64,000 nt of DNA from NCBI RefSeq assembly GCF_027497495.1, contig NZ_CP114205.1, positions 6,262,001 to 6,326,000 on the forward strand. The letters run 5' to 3'. This document shows positions 53,869 through 62,504 of the stretch, in pieces (the first letter of the stretch is position 1; every line of letters begins with the position of its first letter). Both the position numbers and the translations under genes were made by a program. Below the pieces are notes generated by a model that was not told where the DNA came from, ran no database searches, and saw nothing but the letters and a program-made list of their open reading frames with translations. The stretch comes from Streptomyces tubercidicus (GTDB lineage Bacteria; Actinomycetota; Actinomycetes; Streptomycetales; Streptomycetaceae).

Positions 53869-55314
53869 ATGCCGCTCACCCGCAGAGACTTCGCCAGACG
53901 TTCCGCCCTCACCGGTGCGGGGGTCGCACTGGCCGGCACCGTCGGCGTGCTGGCCACGGCGCCCGGAGCCATCGGCGAGGAGGCACCGGACAGCGCGGGG
54001 GACGGGCAAGGAATCGGCTACGGCCCGCTGATCGCTGACCCGGACGGCATCCTCGCGCTGCCCGCCGGGTTCTCGTACCGGATCATCACCCGGACCGGGG
54101 TCACCAAGCTGGACAGCGGTGAGTCCACGCCCTCCAACCACGACGGCACCGGCACCTTCGAGGGCCAGCGCGGCACCACCCTCCTGGTCAACAACCACGA
54201 GCTGAAGGGCCCGCGCGCCGACTGGCCGCACCCGGTGCCGCTGGCCGACGGGCTGGTCTACGACCCGGCGGCGTCCGGCGGCTGCACCGTCGTCGAGGTC
54301 GCCAAGGACGGCAGCCCGGTCGGCGAGTGGGTCGGCATCGCCGGTACCTCCACCAACTGCGCGGGCGGCACCACCCCTTGGGGCACCTGGCTCACCGGCG
54401 AGGAAACCGAGGACAAGGCCGGCGAGCACGGCATGACCAAGGACCACGGCTATGTCTTCGAGGTCGACCCCTACGACCGCCGGGCCGGCCACGACCCCCA
54501 GCCCGTCAAGGCGCTGGGCCGCTACGCCCACGAGGCCGTCGTCGTCGACCCCAAGCGCGGCCACCTCTATCTGACCGAGGACGCCGGCACACCCAACGGC
54601 CTCTTCTACCGCTGGACCCCGCCGCACGGTTTCCGCCACGGCCGCGGCCAGCTGCGCTCGCTCGCCGGTGACGCCGGAGTGCTGGAGGCCTTCAAGTGCT
54701 TCGACTCCGGCGGCCGGTTCGTCGACGACCTCTCGCGTGCCACCAAGCCCGGCACCGTCTACGGCGTCGACTGGGTCGAGGTCCCCGACCGCGACGCCCG
54801 TAAGGTCTCGGTGCGCAAGCAGTTCAAGGACGGCGAGATCACCCGCGCCCGCAAGCTGGAGGGCCTGTGGTGGGCGGACGGCGGCGCGTATGTGGTGTCC
54901 TCCTTCGCCCGTGACGAGAGCCCTGTCCAGCACGACGGCCAGGTCTGGTTCTACGACCCGCGGCGGCGGACGCTGACCCTGAAGGTGCTGCTGGGCGTCA
55001 ACAAGGAACCGTCGAAGGACGGCGCCCTGGACGGCCCCGACAACATCACCGTCTCGCCCTACGGCGGGCTGATCATCGCCGAGGACGGCGAGGGCGTCCA
55101 GCACCTCTTCGGTGCCACCGACGACGGCCGGACCTACCCGATCGCCCGTAACGACCTCAACATCGGTACCGCGGACGAGCCCCAGTTCAGCGAGTTCACC
55201 GGGCCGGTGTTCTCCCCGGACGGGCGCACGCTGTTCGCCAACATCCAGGAGCCCGGCATCATGCTGGCCATCACCGGGCCGTGGAAGCGGCAGCGGCGGC
55301 AGCGCCAGCCGTAG
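53869..55314 (+). CDS. Tat-exported PhoX-like phosphatase (DUF839)
   Basis: 481 residues. Twin-arginine signal LTRRDFARRSALTGAGVALAG at residues 3-22, with AxA-type cleavage after GAIGEEA. The body is a beta-propeller of the PhoX/DUF839 family: VNNHELKGPRA, TCVVEVAKD-type strands, NCAGGTTPWGTWLTGEE (the conserved Cys and Glu loop), RYAHEAVVVDP and GPDNITVSPYGGLIIAEDG. PhoX enzymes are Ca2+- and Fe-dependent phosphatases of low-phosphate cells. ATG 53869 has AGGAG seven bases before; a longer reading lacks the signal at its N terminus. The PHO-box-like repeat fits phosphate control. Confidence 0.9.
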   Translation: MPLTRRDFARRSALTGAGVALAGTVGVLATAPGAIGEEAPDSAGDGQGIGYGPLIADPDGILALPAGFSYRIITRTGVTKLDSGESTPSNHDGTGTFEGQRGTTLLVNNHELKGPRADWPHPVPLADGLVYDPAASGGCTVVEVAKDGSPVGEWVGIAGTSTNCAGGTTPWGTWLTGEETEDKAGEHGMTKDHGYVFEVDPYDRRAGHDPQPVKALGRYAHEAVVVDPKRGHLYLTEDAGTPNGLFYRWTPPHGFRHGRGQLRSLAGDAGVLEAFKCFDSGGRFVDDLSRATKPGTVYGVDWVEVPDRDARKVSVRKQFKDGEITRARKLEGLWWADGGAYVVSSFARDESPVQHDGQVWFYDPRRRTLTLKVLLGVNKEPSKDGALDGPDNITVSPYGGLIIAEDGEGVQHLFGATDDGRTYPIARNDLNIGTADEPQFSEFTGPVFSPDGRTLFANIQEPGIMLAITGPWKRQRRQRQP

Positions 55315-55326
55315 CCGTACGGCGGG

Positions 55327-55354
55327 CGGGGGCGGCGGCTCAGGCTGCCGCCCC
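55327..55354. terminator. Bidirectional hairpin between phoX-type and methyltransferase genes
   Basis: GGGGGCGGC (55327-55335) pairs with GCCGCCCCC (55346-55354); it overlaps the last codons of the minus-strand gene. Confidence 0.7.
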
Positions 55355-56221
55355 CGTCAGCAGGTAGTAGTCCAGCAGACCGGTCTCGTACGCCGTCAGA
55401 TAGCGGCGCGGCCACTCGTCGTCGTGGAGCTCCGGCTGCTGGGCCATATAGCGGTCGTAGGACTCCCAGACCCCGTCGCCGATCGGCCGGACCCGCACCT
55501 CGCGCAGACCCGCCGCGGTCAGTGCCGCCGCGACCTCGTCGACCACATGCGGGACGTCCAGGCCGTCGGCGAACGGGGGCAGCAACTCGGGCAGGGCGCG
55601 GGCGGCCGCCCGGGTGCGGGCGAAGAACGTGGTCAGCGCCAGCCGGCCTTTTGCCGGGCGCAGCACCCGCGCGGCCTCCTGGGCGAAACCGGACAGATCG
55701 CGGAAGTGCTGCGCCGCCTCGACCGAGAACAGGCAGTCGACGGAACCGTCGGGGAGCGGGATGCGCTGGGCCGCGCCCAGGACGAACTCCAGCCGGCCGG
55801 GGGCGTCCGCGGGCCCGGCGAGCAGGTCCGCGTTGGCCTCCCGGGCACGGGCGATCTGGTCGGGGTGCGCGTCCAGCCCGATGACCGGCGCCAGGCCGAA
55901 CTCCCGCAGCGCCAGCGCACAGCCCAGCCCGCGCCCGCAGCCGACGTCCAGGGCGGTGCGGCCCCGCGGCCGGTCGAAGGTGCCCAGCACCAGGCGGTAG
56001 AGATCTTCCTCGCTGCGCACCCGGTCGGCCCGGGTCAGCTTCCGGTCCGCGGGGCTCGGCAGGCCCGTCCAGTAGCCGAAGTTGATGAAGCCGCCGGCGA
56101 AGGCGGGGACGGTGCTGAGGTCATCCGCGCCGTAGACCCGCGCGACCCGGTCGGGAAGGTCCGGGGGCGCCGGTCCGTCCGGGGGATCCGCGGGGCCGGC
56201 CGGCGGCGGCTGCTGCGTCAT
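55340..56221 (-). CDS. SAM-dependent methyltransferase (class I)
   Basis: 293 residues. SAM motif I TALDVGCGRGLGCALALREF, motif II near APVIGLDAHPDQIARA, and the acidic motif PDGSVDCLFSVEAAQHFRD followed by VLRPAKGRLALTTFF. The N terminus is Pro/Ala-rich. Ends in a segment with many Tyr/Trp. ATG 56221 has GAGGAGC. The pattern (NFGYWTGLPS, then EDLYRLVLGTF) is close to small-molecule or polyketide O/C-methyltransferases of Streptomyces, but no cluster surrounds it. Confidence 0.88.
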   Translation of the reverse strand: MTQQPPPAGPADPPDGPAPPDLPDRVARVYGADDLSTVPAFAGGFINFGYWTGLPSPADRKLTRADRVRSEEDLYRLVLGTFDRPRGRTALDVGCGRGLGCALALREFGLAPVIGLDAHPDQIARAREANADLLAGPADAPGRLEFVLGAAQRIPLPDGSVDCLFSVEAAQHFRDLSGFAQEAARVLRPAKGRLALTTFFARTRAAARALPELLPPFADGLDVPHVVDEVAAALTAAGLREVRVRPIGDGVWESYDRYMAQQPELHDDEWPRRYLTAYETGLLDYYLLTGAAA

Positions 56222-56350
56222 CGAACGCTCCTCGTGCGTGCCCTGGGGATGCCGTGACCGCTTCTGCGGTGCGGGGCGTGGCGGCACAATTCTCAGTCCT
56301 GGACCTTTCCGGACCGGGGAAGGGCCGCCGCTGGGAGTGGCGCGCTGCGG

Positions 56351-56393
56351 CTGACGTCCCCGGCCCGGGCCCTGACGGCGCCGGGGACGTCAG
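56351..56393. terminator. Hairpin after the double TerD gene
   Basis: CTGACGTCCCCGGC (56351-56364) and GCCGGGGACGTCAG (56380-56393), 14-bp perfect stem with a 15-base loop. Confidence 0.8.
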
Positions 56394-56436
56394 GGACCGG
56401 GCCGAGCCGTCAGGGAGGCGGGCGTCAGGGGCTCGC

Positions 56437-57687
56437 TCAGAGTGCCTGGCCGGCTGGTTTGACCATGCCGCGGACCGTGCGGGAATCGACGTACTCGCCC
56501 ATCGCGGTCATCTCCCACTCGCCGGAGAACTGGCGGATGAGCTTGGCCATCATCACGCCCGTACGGGGCTCCGAGTGGGTGAGGTCGAAGCGGACCAGCT
56601 CCTCGCCGCTCTGGGCGTCCAGCAGTCGGCAGTACGCCTTGGCGACATCGGAGAACTTCTGGCCGGAGAAGGAGTTCACGACGAAGACCAGGCCCGTCAC
56701 CTGCGGGGGCAGCCCGCCGAGGTGGACGGTGATCGCCTCGTCGTCGCCGGCGCCCTCGCCGGTGAGGTTGTCGCCGGAGTGCTGGATGGCGCCGTTCAGG
56801 ATCGTCAGCTTGCCGAAGAAGCAGTTGTCGACCTTCTTGCGGTCCGGCCCGTAGGCGATCACGGAGGCGTCCAGGTCGATGCTCTTGCCGCGGAAGGCGG
56901 GCTCCCAGCCGAGGCCCATCCGCACCGAGCTGAGCAGCGGGCGGCCGCCCTTGACCAGGGAGACGGTCTGGTTCTTCTGGAGGCTGACGCGGCCCTTGTC
57001 GAGGTTGATCTTGCCGGGGGCGGGTGGTGCGGCCGGGGCGGCGGGCGGCGCGGCGGCCGCGGCCGCGGGGGCCGGGGGCGCGGCCGGTACCGGGGCGCCG
57101 GTGGGCGGACCCCACTGGCCCGCGGGTGCGGCGGGCGCTGCGGCCGGGGGAGCGGGGGGTGCCTGCGGGGCGGCGGCCGGGGCGGCCGGTTCCTCCACGC
57201 TGACGCCGAAGTCGGTGGCGATCCCCGCCAGGCCGTTGGCGTAGCCCTGGCCGACCGCGCGGACCTTCCAGGCACCGGCGCGGCGGTAGATCTCGACGAC
57301 CACCAGCGCGGTCTCGGTGCCCAGCTGCGGCGGGGTGAAGGAGGCGAGGACGCTGCCGTCGTCGGCATTACGGACCGTGCCGGTGGGCTCGGTGCCGGCG
57401 AAGGTCGCGCCGGGGGTGTCCAGGCTCGCGGTGACCACGATCTTCTCGATGCCCTCGGGCACCGCAGCGGTGTCCACCGTGATGGTGTCGCCGCCGCCGG
57501 CCGCCGCGGAGTGCGTCACGCCCGGCCCGGTCGGCTGGTTGTAGAACACGAAGTCGTCGTCGGAGCGCACCTTGCCGTCGGCGGCCAGCAGCAGGCCCGA
57601 GACGTCCAGCCGCACGGGGGCGGTGACGTCCACCGCCACCCGCGCGGCGCTGAGCGGGAGGTTCGAGCCAGGAGTCATAGCGGTCAT
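56437..57687 (-). CDS. Protein with two TerD-type domains joined by an Ala/Pro linker
   Basis: 416 residues. Residues ~5-175 form a TerD domain (PVRLDVSGLLLAADGKVRSD, then DDFVFYNQPTGPGV, and ALVVVEIYRRAGAWKVRAVG, the signature strand). Residues ~180-225 are an Ala/Pro/Gly linker (APAAAPQAPPAPPAAAPAAP). Residues ~230-416 are a second TerD domain (LDKGRVSLQKNQTVSLVKGG, then GGLPPQVTGLVFVVNSFSGQ). The Asp-rich calcium-binding loops are present in both. TerD proteins bind Ca2+ and take part in tellurite resistance and stress response, and in Streptomyces in sporulation-related differentiation. ATG 57678 is a possible alternative start. Confidence 0.9.
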   Translation of the reverse strand: MTAMTPGSNLPLSAARVAVDVTAPVRLDVSGLLLAADGKVRSDDDFVFYNQPTGPGVTHSAAAGGGDTITVDTAAVPEGIEKIVVTASLDTPGATFAGTEPTGTVRNADDGSVLASFTPPQLGTETALVVVEIYRRAGAWKVRAVGQGYANGLAGIATDFGVSVEEPAAPAAAPQAPPAPPAAAPAAPAGQWGPPTGAPVPAAPPAPAAAAAAPPAAPAAPPAPGKINLDKGRVSLQKNQTVSLVKGGRPLLSSVRMGLGWEPAFRGKSIDLDASVIAYGPDRKKVDNCFFGKLTILNGAIQHSGDNLTGEGAGDDEAITVHLGGLPPQVTGLVFVVNSFSGQKFSDVAKAYCRLLDAQSGEELVRFDLTHSEPRTGVMMAKLIRQFSGEWEMTAMGEYVDSRTVRGMVKPAGQAL

Positions 57688-57754
57688 GCCGGGGTCAACG
57701 ATCGGCGCGCCTTTGCGGTTCCATTACCCGCGGCCGGATGACCGCCCGGCCCGC

Positions 57755-58027
57755 TCACCGGCGTTCGCGGGAGTTGCCGAACAGCAGCCGGTAGCCGATC
57801 AGCAGGACCAGGGCCCCGGCGATCGAGGCGACCCACATCCTCGGCTCGCCGAAGTCCTTCGGAATCGGCTCGTTCAGAAACTTGGTGGAGAGCCAGCCGC
57901 CGATGAAGGACCCGACGATGCCGATGAGGGTCGTGCCGATAAGCCCTCCCGGGTCGCGTCCCGGCAGCAGAACCTTGGCGATGACGCCCGCGATCAGCCC
58001 GAGTACGAGCCAGCTGACGATGCCCAT
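57755..58027 (-). CDS. GlsB/YeaQ/YmgE-family small membrane protein
   Basis: 90 residues with three membrane helices. Glycine-rich pattern MGIVSWLVLGLIAGVIAKVL, then LPGRDPGGLIGTTLIGIVGS and FIGGWLSTKF, typical of the transglycosylase-associated/GlsB family induced by general stress. GAGGAACGC precedes the ATG. Divided from the TerD gene by 67 bases, so they may be expressed together. Confidence 0.92.
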   Translation of the reverse strand: MGIVSWLVLGLIAGVIAKVLLPGRDPGGLIGTTLIGIVGSFIGGWLSTKFLNEPIPKDFGEPRMWVASIAGALVLLIGYRLLFGNSRERR

Positions 58028-58156
58028 GATGCGTTCCTCGTTCCAGCGCGGAGAAATCGGTACGTAGACGAGGACGCCTGGTGGGGGGCACGGGTTCCGT
58101 GGTGGGGCCTGTGTGGTGTGCGGGGTCGGTGGGGGCGGTGCGGCTTGCTGTTGTGC

Positions 58157-58207
58157 GCGGTACGGCCGGGGGCGCGGTACGGCTGTGGGGTGCGGTACGG
58201 CCGTGGG
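58157..58207. repeat. Three imperfect 17-18-bp direct repeats
   Basis: GCGGTACGGC begins at 58157, 58174 and 58192, each followed by a G-rich block. They lie in a guanine-rich stretch just past the end of the uronate dehydrogenase-like gene. Confidence 0.65.
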
Positions 58208-58218
58208 TGGTGTGCCCG

Positions 58219-59028
58219 TCAGTGTGGCCACTGGGGCGGGTCGGTGCAGAAGGTGCCGCCGAGATGGGTGTGGTCGGGGTTGGTGGGGTCCAGCGTGCCC
58301 TGGGCGGCTATCAGCTCGGCCGCGTACGGCTCGGAGTCGTCCCGCGGGGTGTACCCCAGGGCGCGGGCGGTCGACAGGTCCCACCACAGACGGGTGTTGG
58401 CGGAGGAGCCGTAGACGATGGTGTGGCCCACGCCGGGCGCGGTGAGCGCGGCGTCCAGCAGCCGCGCGCAGTCGGCCGGGCTCAGCCAGATCGACAGCAT
58501 CCGTACCGAGGTCGGCTCCGGACAGCAGGAGCCGATCCGGACCGAGACGGTCTCGATACCGTGCCGGTCCCAGTAGAGCGAGGCGAGGTCCTCGCCGAAG
58601 CCCTTGGACAGTCCGTAGTAGGTGTCGGGGCGGCGGGGCGTGCCAACGGGGATGGCGGCGGAGCCGTCCGCGGGGCGCGGGGTGAAGCCGACGGCGTGGT
58701 TGGAGGAGGCGAAGACGACCCGTCGGACGCCTGCCGCGCGCGCCGCCTCGTACAGGCGGTAGGTGCCCTCGATGTTGGCGCGCAGAATCTCCTCGAACGG
58801 GGCTTCCAGGGAGATACCGGCGAGATGGACGATCGCGTCGACCCCGTCCGCCGCCGCGCGCAGCGTCTCCGTATCGGCCAACTCGGCGGTGATCGCGTCC
58901 GGTTCGCCGTCCACGGGCCGCTGGTCGAACAGGCGCAGCCGGTAGCCGTACGGCGGCAGCAGCTCACGCATCAGGGTGCCGACGCCGCCGGCGGCGCCGG
59001 TGAGCAGAACGGTGCGGGGTGCGGTCAT
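58219..59028 (-). CDS. NAD-dependent uronate dehydrogenase-like epimerase/dehydratase
   Basis: 269 residues. Extended short-chain dehydrogenase fold: Rossmann VLLTGAAGGVGTLM, then AIVHLAGISLEAPFEEI, VVFASSNHAVGF, and the catalytic YYGLSKGFGEDL (Tyr-x3-Lys). The ANIEGTYRLYEAARAAGVRR and SVRIGSCCPEP segments are as in bacterial uronate dehydrogenases (uronate to aldarolactone). ATG 59028 has GGAGTCGCCGCCC upstream. With the aldehyde dehydrogenase and IclR regulator at the window end it may belong to a sugar-acid oxidation route, but 3.6 kb and other genes lie between. Confidence 0.82.
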   Translation of the reverse strand: MTAPRTVLLTGAAGGVGTLMRELLPPYGYRLRLFDQRPVDGEPDAITAELADTETLRAAADGVDAIVHLAGISLEAPFEEILRANIEGTYRLYEAARAAGVRRVVFASSNHAVGFTPRPADGSAAIPVGTPRRPDTYYGLSKGFGEDLASLYWDRHGIETVSVRIGSCCPEPTSVRMLSIWLSPADCARLLDAALTAPGVGHTIVYGSSANTRLWWDLSTARALGYTPRDDSEPYAAELIAAQGTLDPTNPDHTHLGGTFCTDPPQWPH

Positions 59029-59144
59029 GGGCGGCGACTCCTCACGCAGATGTCGGGACCCCCTGAAGCACCGTAAAAAGCCGGATTCTGGCCGGTCAAG
59101 ACGCTTGACGGGGGGTGTGAATCGGCTTGCGGCGGGCCGGGGCC

Positions 59145-59193
59145 CCGCCCTCACCCCGGCCGTACGAGGTCCGCCCTCACCCCGGCCGTACGA
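59145..59193. repeat. 23-bp direct duplication over the stop codon of the response regulator gene
   Basis: The 23-base block beginning CCGCCCTCACCCCGGCC occurs at 59145-59167 and 59171-59193 (26-bp period). The second copy contains the last codons and the TGA of the regulator gene; the first is a copy just downstream. Confidence 0.75.
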
Positions 59194-60010
59194 ACCCGCA
59201 CTCGTACGCGGCGATCACCGCCTGGGTCCGGTCCCGTACCCCGAGCTTGGCCAGGACCCCCGCCACATGTGTCTTGACCGTGGCCGGGCCCACCCCCAGC
59301 CGGTCCGCGATCTCGGCGTTCGTCATCCCGGCGGTCATCAGCCGCAGCACCGCCCGCTCCCGCTCCGACAGCCGGGCCCGCAGCAGCCGCGCCGCGTCGT
59401 CCGCGGCCCGCTCCCCGGCGTGCCGGGCGGCCAACTGCCGTACCGCGGCCGGGAACAGCAGCGAGTCGCTGCGTGCCACCAGCCGTACGGCCTGTACCAG
59501 GTCCTCCGCCCCGGACCGCTTGAGCAGGAACCCGCTGGCACCGGCCCGCAGCGCGTCGTACACATAGGCGTCGTTCTCGAAGGTCGTCACCACGATGATG
59601 CGCGGCGGCCGGTCCATCCCGGCGAGCACCTGCTCGGTCGCCCGGATCCCGTCGATCTCCGGCATCCGGACGTCCATCAGCACGATGTCCGGGCGCAGTT
59701 CACGGATCAGCGGCACCGCCTCGGCGCCGGTCGACGCCTCGCCGACGACCTCCATATCGCCCTCGGCGCCCAGGATCGCGCGCAGCGCCGAGCGCACCAT
59801 CTGTTCGTCGTCGGCGAGGACGATACGGAGGGGGCGGGGCCGGTCGCGGTCGCTGAGGATGTCGCCGTTGCCGCCGCAGACATGCTCGTTGCCGTTGCCG
59901 TTGCCGTCGTCGACGCAGACGCCGCCGTTGCCGTTCCCGTTGGCGCCTCCGCTGCCGTTCCTCTTGCCGCCGTCGCCCATCGTCCCCCCGTCGCCCCCAG
60001 CCCTGGCCAT
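59177..60010 (-). CDS. NarL/LuxR-family response regulator with a Gly/Asn-rich N-terminal extension
   Basis: 277 residues. Receiver domain starts at RIVLADDEQMVRSALRAIL; phospho-Asp in DIVLMDVRMPEIDG; the Thr/Lys of VTTFEND and LLKRSG follow. HTH: LSERERAVLRLMTAGMTNAE, then IADRLGVGPATVKTHVAGVL. Ahead of the receiver is a ~65-residue low-complexity stretch rich in Gly, Asn and Asp (GKRNGSGGANGNGNGGVCV, then DDGNGNGNEHVCGGNG), not usual for the family. ATG 60010 follows AGGGGGCGGGGAG; ATG 60082 (inside the end of the kinase gene) or 59980 are alternatives. Partner of the histidine kinase 46 bases upstream. Confidence 0.88.
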   Translation of the reverse strand: MARAGGDGGTMGDGGKRNGSGGANGNGNGGVCVDDGNGNGNEHVCGGNGDILSDRDRPRPLRIVLADDEQMVRSALRAILGAEGDMEVVGEASTGAEAVPLIRELRPDIVLMDVRMPEIDGIRATEQVLAGMDRPPRIIVVTTFENDAYVYDALRAGASGFLLKRSGAEDLVQAVRLVARSDSLLFPAAVRQLAARHAGERAADDAARLLRARLSERERAVLRLMTAGMTNAEIADRLGVGPATVKTHVAGVLAKLGVRDRTQAVIAAYECGFVRPG

Positions 60011-60056
60011 CTCCCCGCCCCCTGTCTCCCGTCCCCCGGCGTTTGTCTCGGCCCCC

Positions 60057-61538
60057 CTACGCCTGCACATCCCCGCGCCCACCGCGCTCCCTCCCCGCCA
60101 GCGGCAGCCGCGCCGTCAGCCGCCATACGCCGTCCCGCGCCCCGGCCGCCGCCTCGCCGCCCAGCAGCCGGGCGCGTTCGGCGATCCCCAGTAGCCCGCG
60201 GCCCCCGCCCGTACGGGGCGCCGGGACCGATGAGCCGGGCGCCGGGCCGGCCACCGGGCCGCTCACCGGGTTCTCCATCCGCAGGGTCAACTCCCGCTCG
60301 GTGCGGTGCAGATGCAGCGTCACCGGCACCGGCCCGGCGTGCCGCAACGCATTGCTCAGGCCCTCCTGCACGATCCGGTACGCCTCCCGCGAGACCATCG
60401 ATGGCAGCCCCGTACACCGTCCCTGCGTCGTCGTCTCGACCCGGACGCCCGCCGCGCGGCTCCGTTCGAGCAGCGCCTCCAGCCCGTCCAGAGTGGGCGC
60501 GGGCACCGCCGGATCGCCGCCGTCCTCCTCGCGCAACAGGCCGAGTACGGTGTCCAGTTCGGCGACCGCGTCACGGGTGGTGTCCTCAATGGCGGCCAGC
60601 GCCTGCCGGGCGAACTCCGGGTCCGTGTCGAGGACCCGGCGGGCCGCGCTCGCCTGCAGGGTGGCCGCGCTCAGCGCATGCCCCACCGCATCGTGCAGTT
60701 CGCGGGCCAGCCGGTTGCGGGAGGCCAGATCGGCGGCCCGGCGCTCGGCGGCGGCCAGTCGGTCGGCGGGTGTGGGCCCCAGCAATACGGGAGCGACGCG
60801 GCCCACCAGCGTCCCCATGGCCCAGGACGTACCGGCCACCAGGGCCAGCAGAGCCAGCCCCGTGAGCGGGCCCAGTACGCCGTGGAAGGCGTCCGGCCAT
60901 CCCGGCGTGACGCGCCGCAGGGAGGCGGAGAACGGCAGCAAGGTCAGCGCCATCGCGGCGGGTGGCGCGGCCAGCGTCATCCCGCTGACGATCCCACCGG
61001 CCAGCAGATGCGTCACGAACCACAGCGCGGTACGCCGCCGGGCCGCCCAGGAAACCGCCGGCCCCTCGGCCAGCCGCTCCGCGGGCACCCCGCACAGCGA
61101 CCGTACGGCCGCCACTTCCAGTGGACGCAGCAGAGGGGAGAGCAGCGCCACCAAGGCGGCCGGCGGCAGCGCGCAGGCGAAGCTGACCAAGTGATAGGCC
61201 GGTTGGCGCAGCAGTTCGGGGCCGGGCGCGAGCACCGGCAGGACGAAGACCGTGGCCAGCAGGAAGAACGGCATCAACAGCGCGCCGCCCAGGACCAGAT
61301 GGACCCAGCGCCGGCCGGTAAGCCGTATCCGGCCCGTCAGCCGCCGCCCCGTAAGCCGTACGCGATCCCCCGTAGCCCGTATCCGGCCCGTCAGCCGCAC
61401 CGGACGGCCTCGCGTACGGCGAAGAAACGGGCCCCGGCCCGCGCCGCCATCGTCCCGACGCTCATCCGCCCAGCGTAATTGCGGTCTCCAACCGGTATGG
61501 CCGGCTTGGCCTCGGCTACCGGTCCGGGTGCTGCTCAT
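60057..61538 (-). CDS. Sensor histidine kinase of the NarL-type two-component pair
   Basis: 493 residues. N-terminal ~70 residues cytoplasmic, Arg-rich, with repeats RLTGR/RIRLTGRR; then about six membrane helices; DHp of the HisKA_3 type with phospho-His in RLARELHDAVGHALSAA; N box EAYRIVQEGLSNALRHAG; G box GGGRGLLGIAERARLLGGEA. No extracellular sensor domain of size, so it probably senses a membrane signal. ATG 61538 has GGAAGGCTGG; a longer reading starts at 61640. Phosphorylates the regulator encoded next. Confidence 0.9.
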   Translation of the reverse strand: MSSTRTGSRGQAGHTGWRPQLRWADERRDDGGAGRGPFLRRTRGRPVRLTGRIRATGDRVRLTGRRLTGRIRLTGRRWVHLVLGGALLMPFFLLATVFVLPVLAPGPELLRQPAYHLVSFACALPPAALVALLSPLLRPLEVAAVRSLCGVPAERLAEGPAVSWAARRRTALWFVTHLLAGGIVSGMTLAAPPAAMALTLLPFSASLRRVTPGWPDAFHGVLGPLTGLALLALVAGTSWAMGTLVGRVAPVLLGPTPADRLAAAERRAADLASRNRLARELHDAVGHALSAATLQASAARRVLDTDPEFARQALAAIEDTTRDAVAELDTVLGLLREEDGGDPAVPAPTLDGLEALLERSRAAGVRVETTTQGRCTGLPSMVSREAYRIVQEGLSNALRHAGPVPVTLHLHRTERELTLRMENPVSGPVAGPAPGSSVPAPRTGGGRGLLGIAERARLLGGEAAAGARDGVWRLTARLPLAGRERGGRGDVQA

Positions 61539-61728
61539 GGTGTCCAGCCTTCCGGCGGCCGCCCCGGAGCGCCTCGGCCGCGCCGACGATCCGCCTCCGT
61601 CATACGGGGGAGGAGCGCTCAAGGTGATCGACGCGCTCAACGGCCGGCGTGCCTAACGCACTCAACCGGCCAACGTGCCCCACGCACCGAACCGTTCAAC
61701 ATGCTCACCGCTCACCAGCAGGCCCGCC

Positions 61729-62499
61729 TCACAGCCGCCGGCCAGCCAGGGTCAGCCGTTCCCGGGCCTCGAAGAGAGCCTCCTTGATCATCTGCTCATG
61801 CCCCGCCGTCAGCCGGGCCACCGGCACCGAGCAGCTGATCGCGTCCCGTGCCGGGGTGCGGTACGGGATGGCGACGCCGAAGCAGCGCAGGCCCAGGGTG
61901 TGCTCCTCGCGGTCGACCGCATAGCCCTGTTCGCGCACCGTACGCAGCTCCTCGATCAGCTGCTCGCGGTCGGTGTGGGTGTGCTCGGTCAGCGGGGCGA
62001 GGGTCGGCGGCAGCATCGCCCGGACCTGCTCGTCCGTGTATGTGGCGAGCAGCGCCTTGCCCAGCGAGGTGGCGTGCGCCGGCAGACGTCGGCCGACGCG
62101 GGCGAAAGGGCGCAGATGGTGCGGTGACTGACGAGTCGCGAGATACACGACATCGGTGCCGTCGAGCCGGGCGAGGTGGATGGTCTCTGTGGTGTCGTCG
62201 GAGAGGCGGTCCAGGGTCGGCCGGGCCGCGGCCACCACCTCGTCGCCGTCGATGTACGAGGTGCCGACCAGCAGCGCCCGCACGCCGATGCCGTAGCGGG
62301 TGCCGGTCGCGTCGGTCTCGACCCAGCCCAGGTCGACGAGGGTGCGCAGCAGCATGTAGAGGCTGGACTTCGGGTAGCCGATCGCTTCCTGGACCGAGGC
62401 CAGACTGTGCATACCGGGACGACCTGCGAAGTATTCGAGCAACTCGACCGTCCGCACCGCGGATTTGACCTGCGCTCCACCGGTATCGGCAGCTGGCAT
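61729..62499 (-). CDS. IclR-family transcriptional regulator
   Basis: 256 residues. Winged HTH: KSAVRTVELLEYFAGRPGMH, then SLASVQEAIGYPKSSLYMLL. The IclR effector domain follows: GIGVRALLVGTSYIDGDEVV, ATRQSPHHLRPFARVGRRLP, and the HATSLGKALLATYTDEQV motif. ATG 62499 gives the family length; an upstream ATG would add a polar stretch with no family match. Divergent from the aldehyde dehydrogenase gene, whose promoter carries two inverted repeats that it probably binds. Confidence 0.9.
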   Translation of the reverse strand: MPAADTGGAQVKSAVRTVELLEYFAGRPGMHSLASVQEAIGYPKSSLYMLLRTLVDLGWVETDATGTRYGIGVRALLVGTSYIDGDEVVAAARPTLDRLSDDTTETIHLARLDGTDVVYLATRQSPHHLRPFARVGRRLPAHATSLGKALLATYTDEQVRAMLPPTLAPLTEHTHTDREQLIEELRTVREQGYAVDREEHTLGLRCFGVAIPYRTPARDAISCSVPVARLTAGHEQMIKEALFEARERLTLAGRRL

Positions 62500-62504
62500 C
62501 GCCC

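Noticed and set aside
55340..58027. Tellurite-resistance operon or biosynthetic cluster from TerD and methyltransferase
   Set aside because: TerB, TerZ and companion genes are missing, and terminators separate the neighbours.
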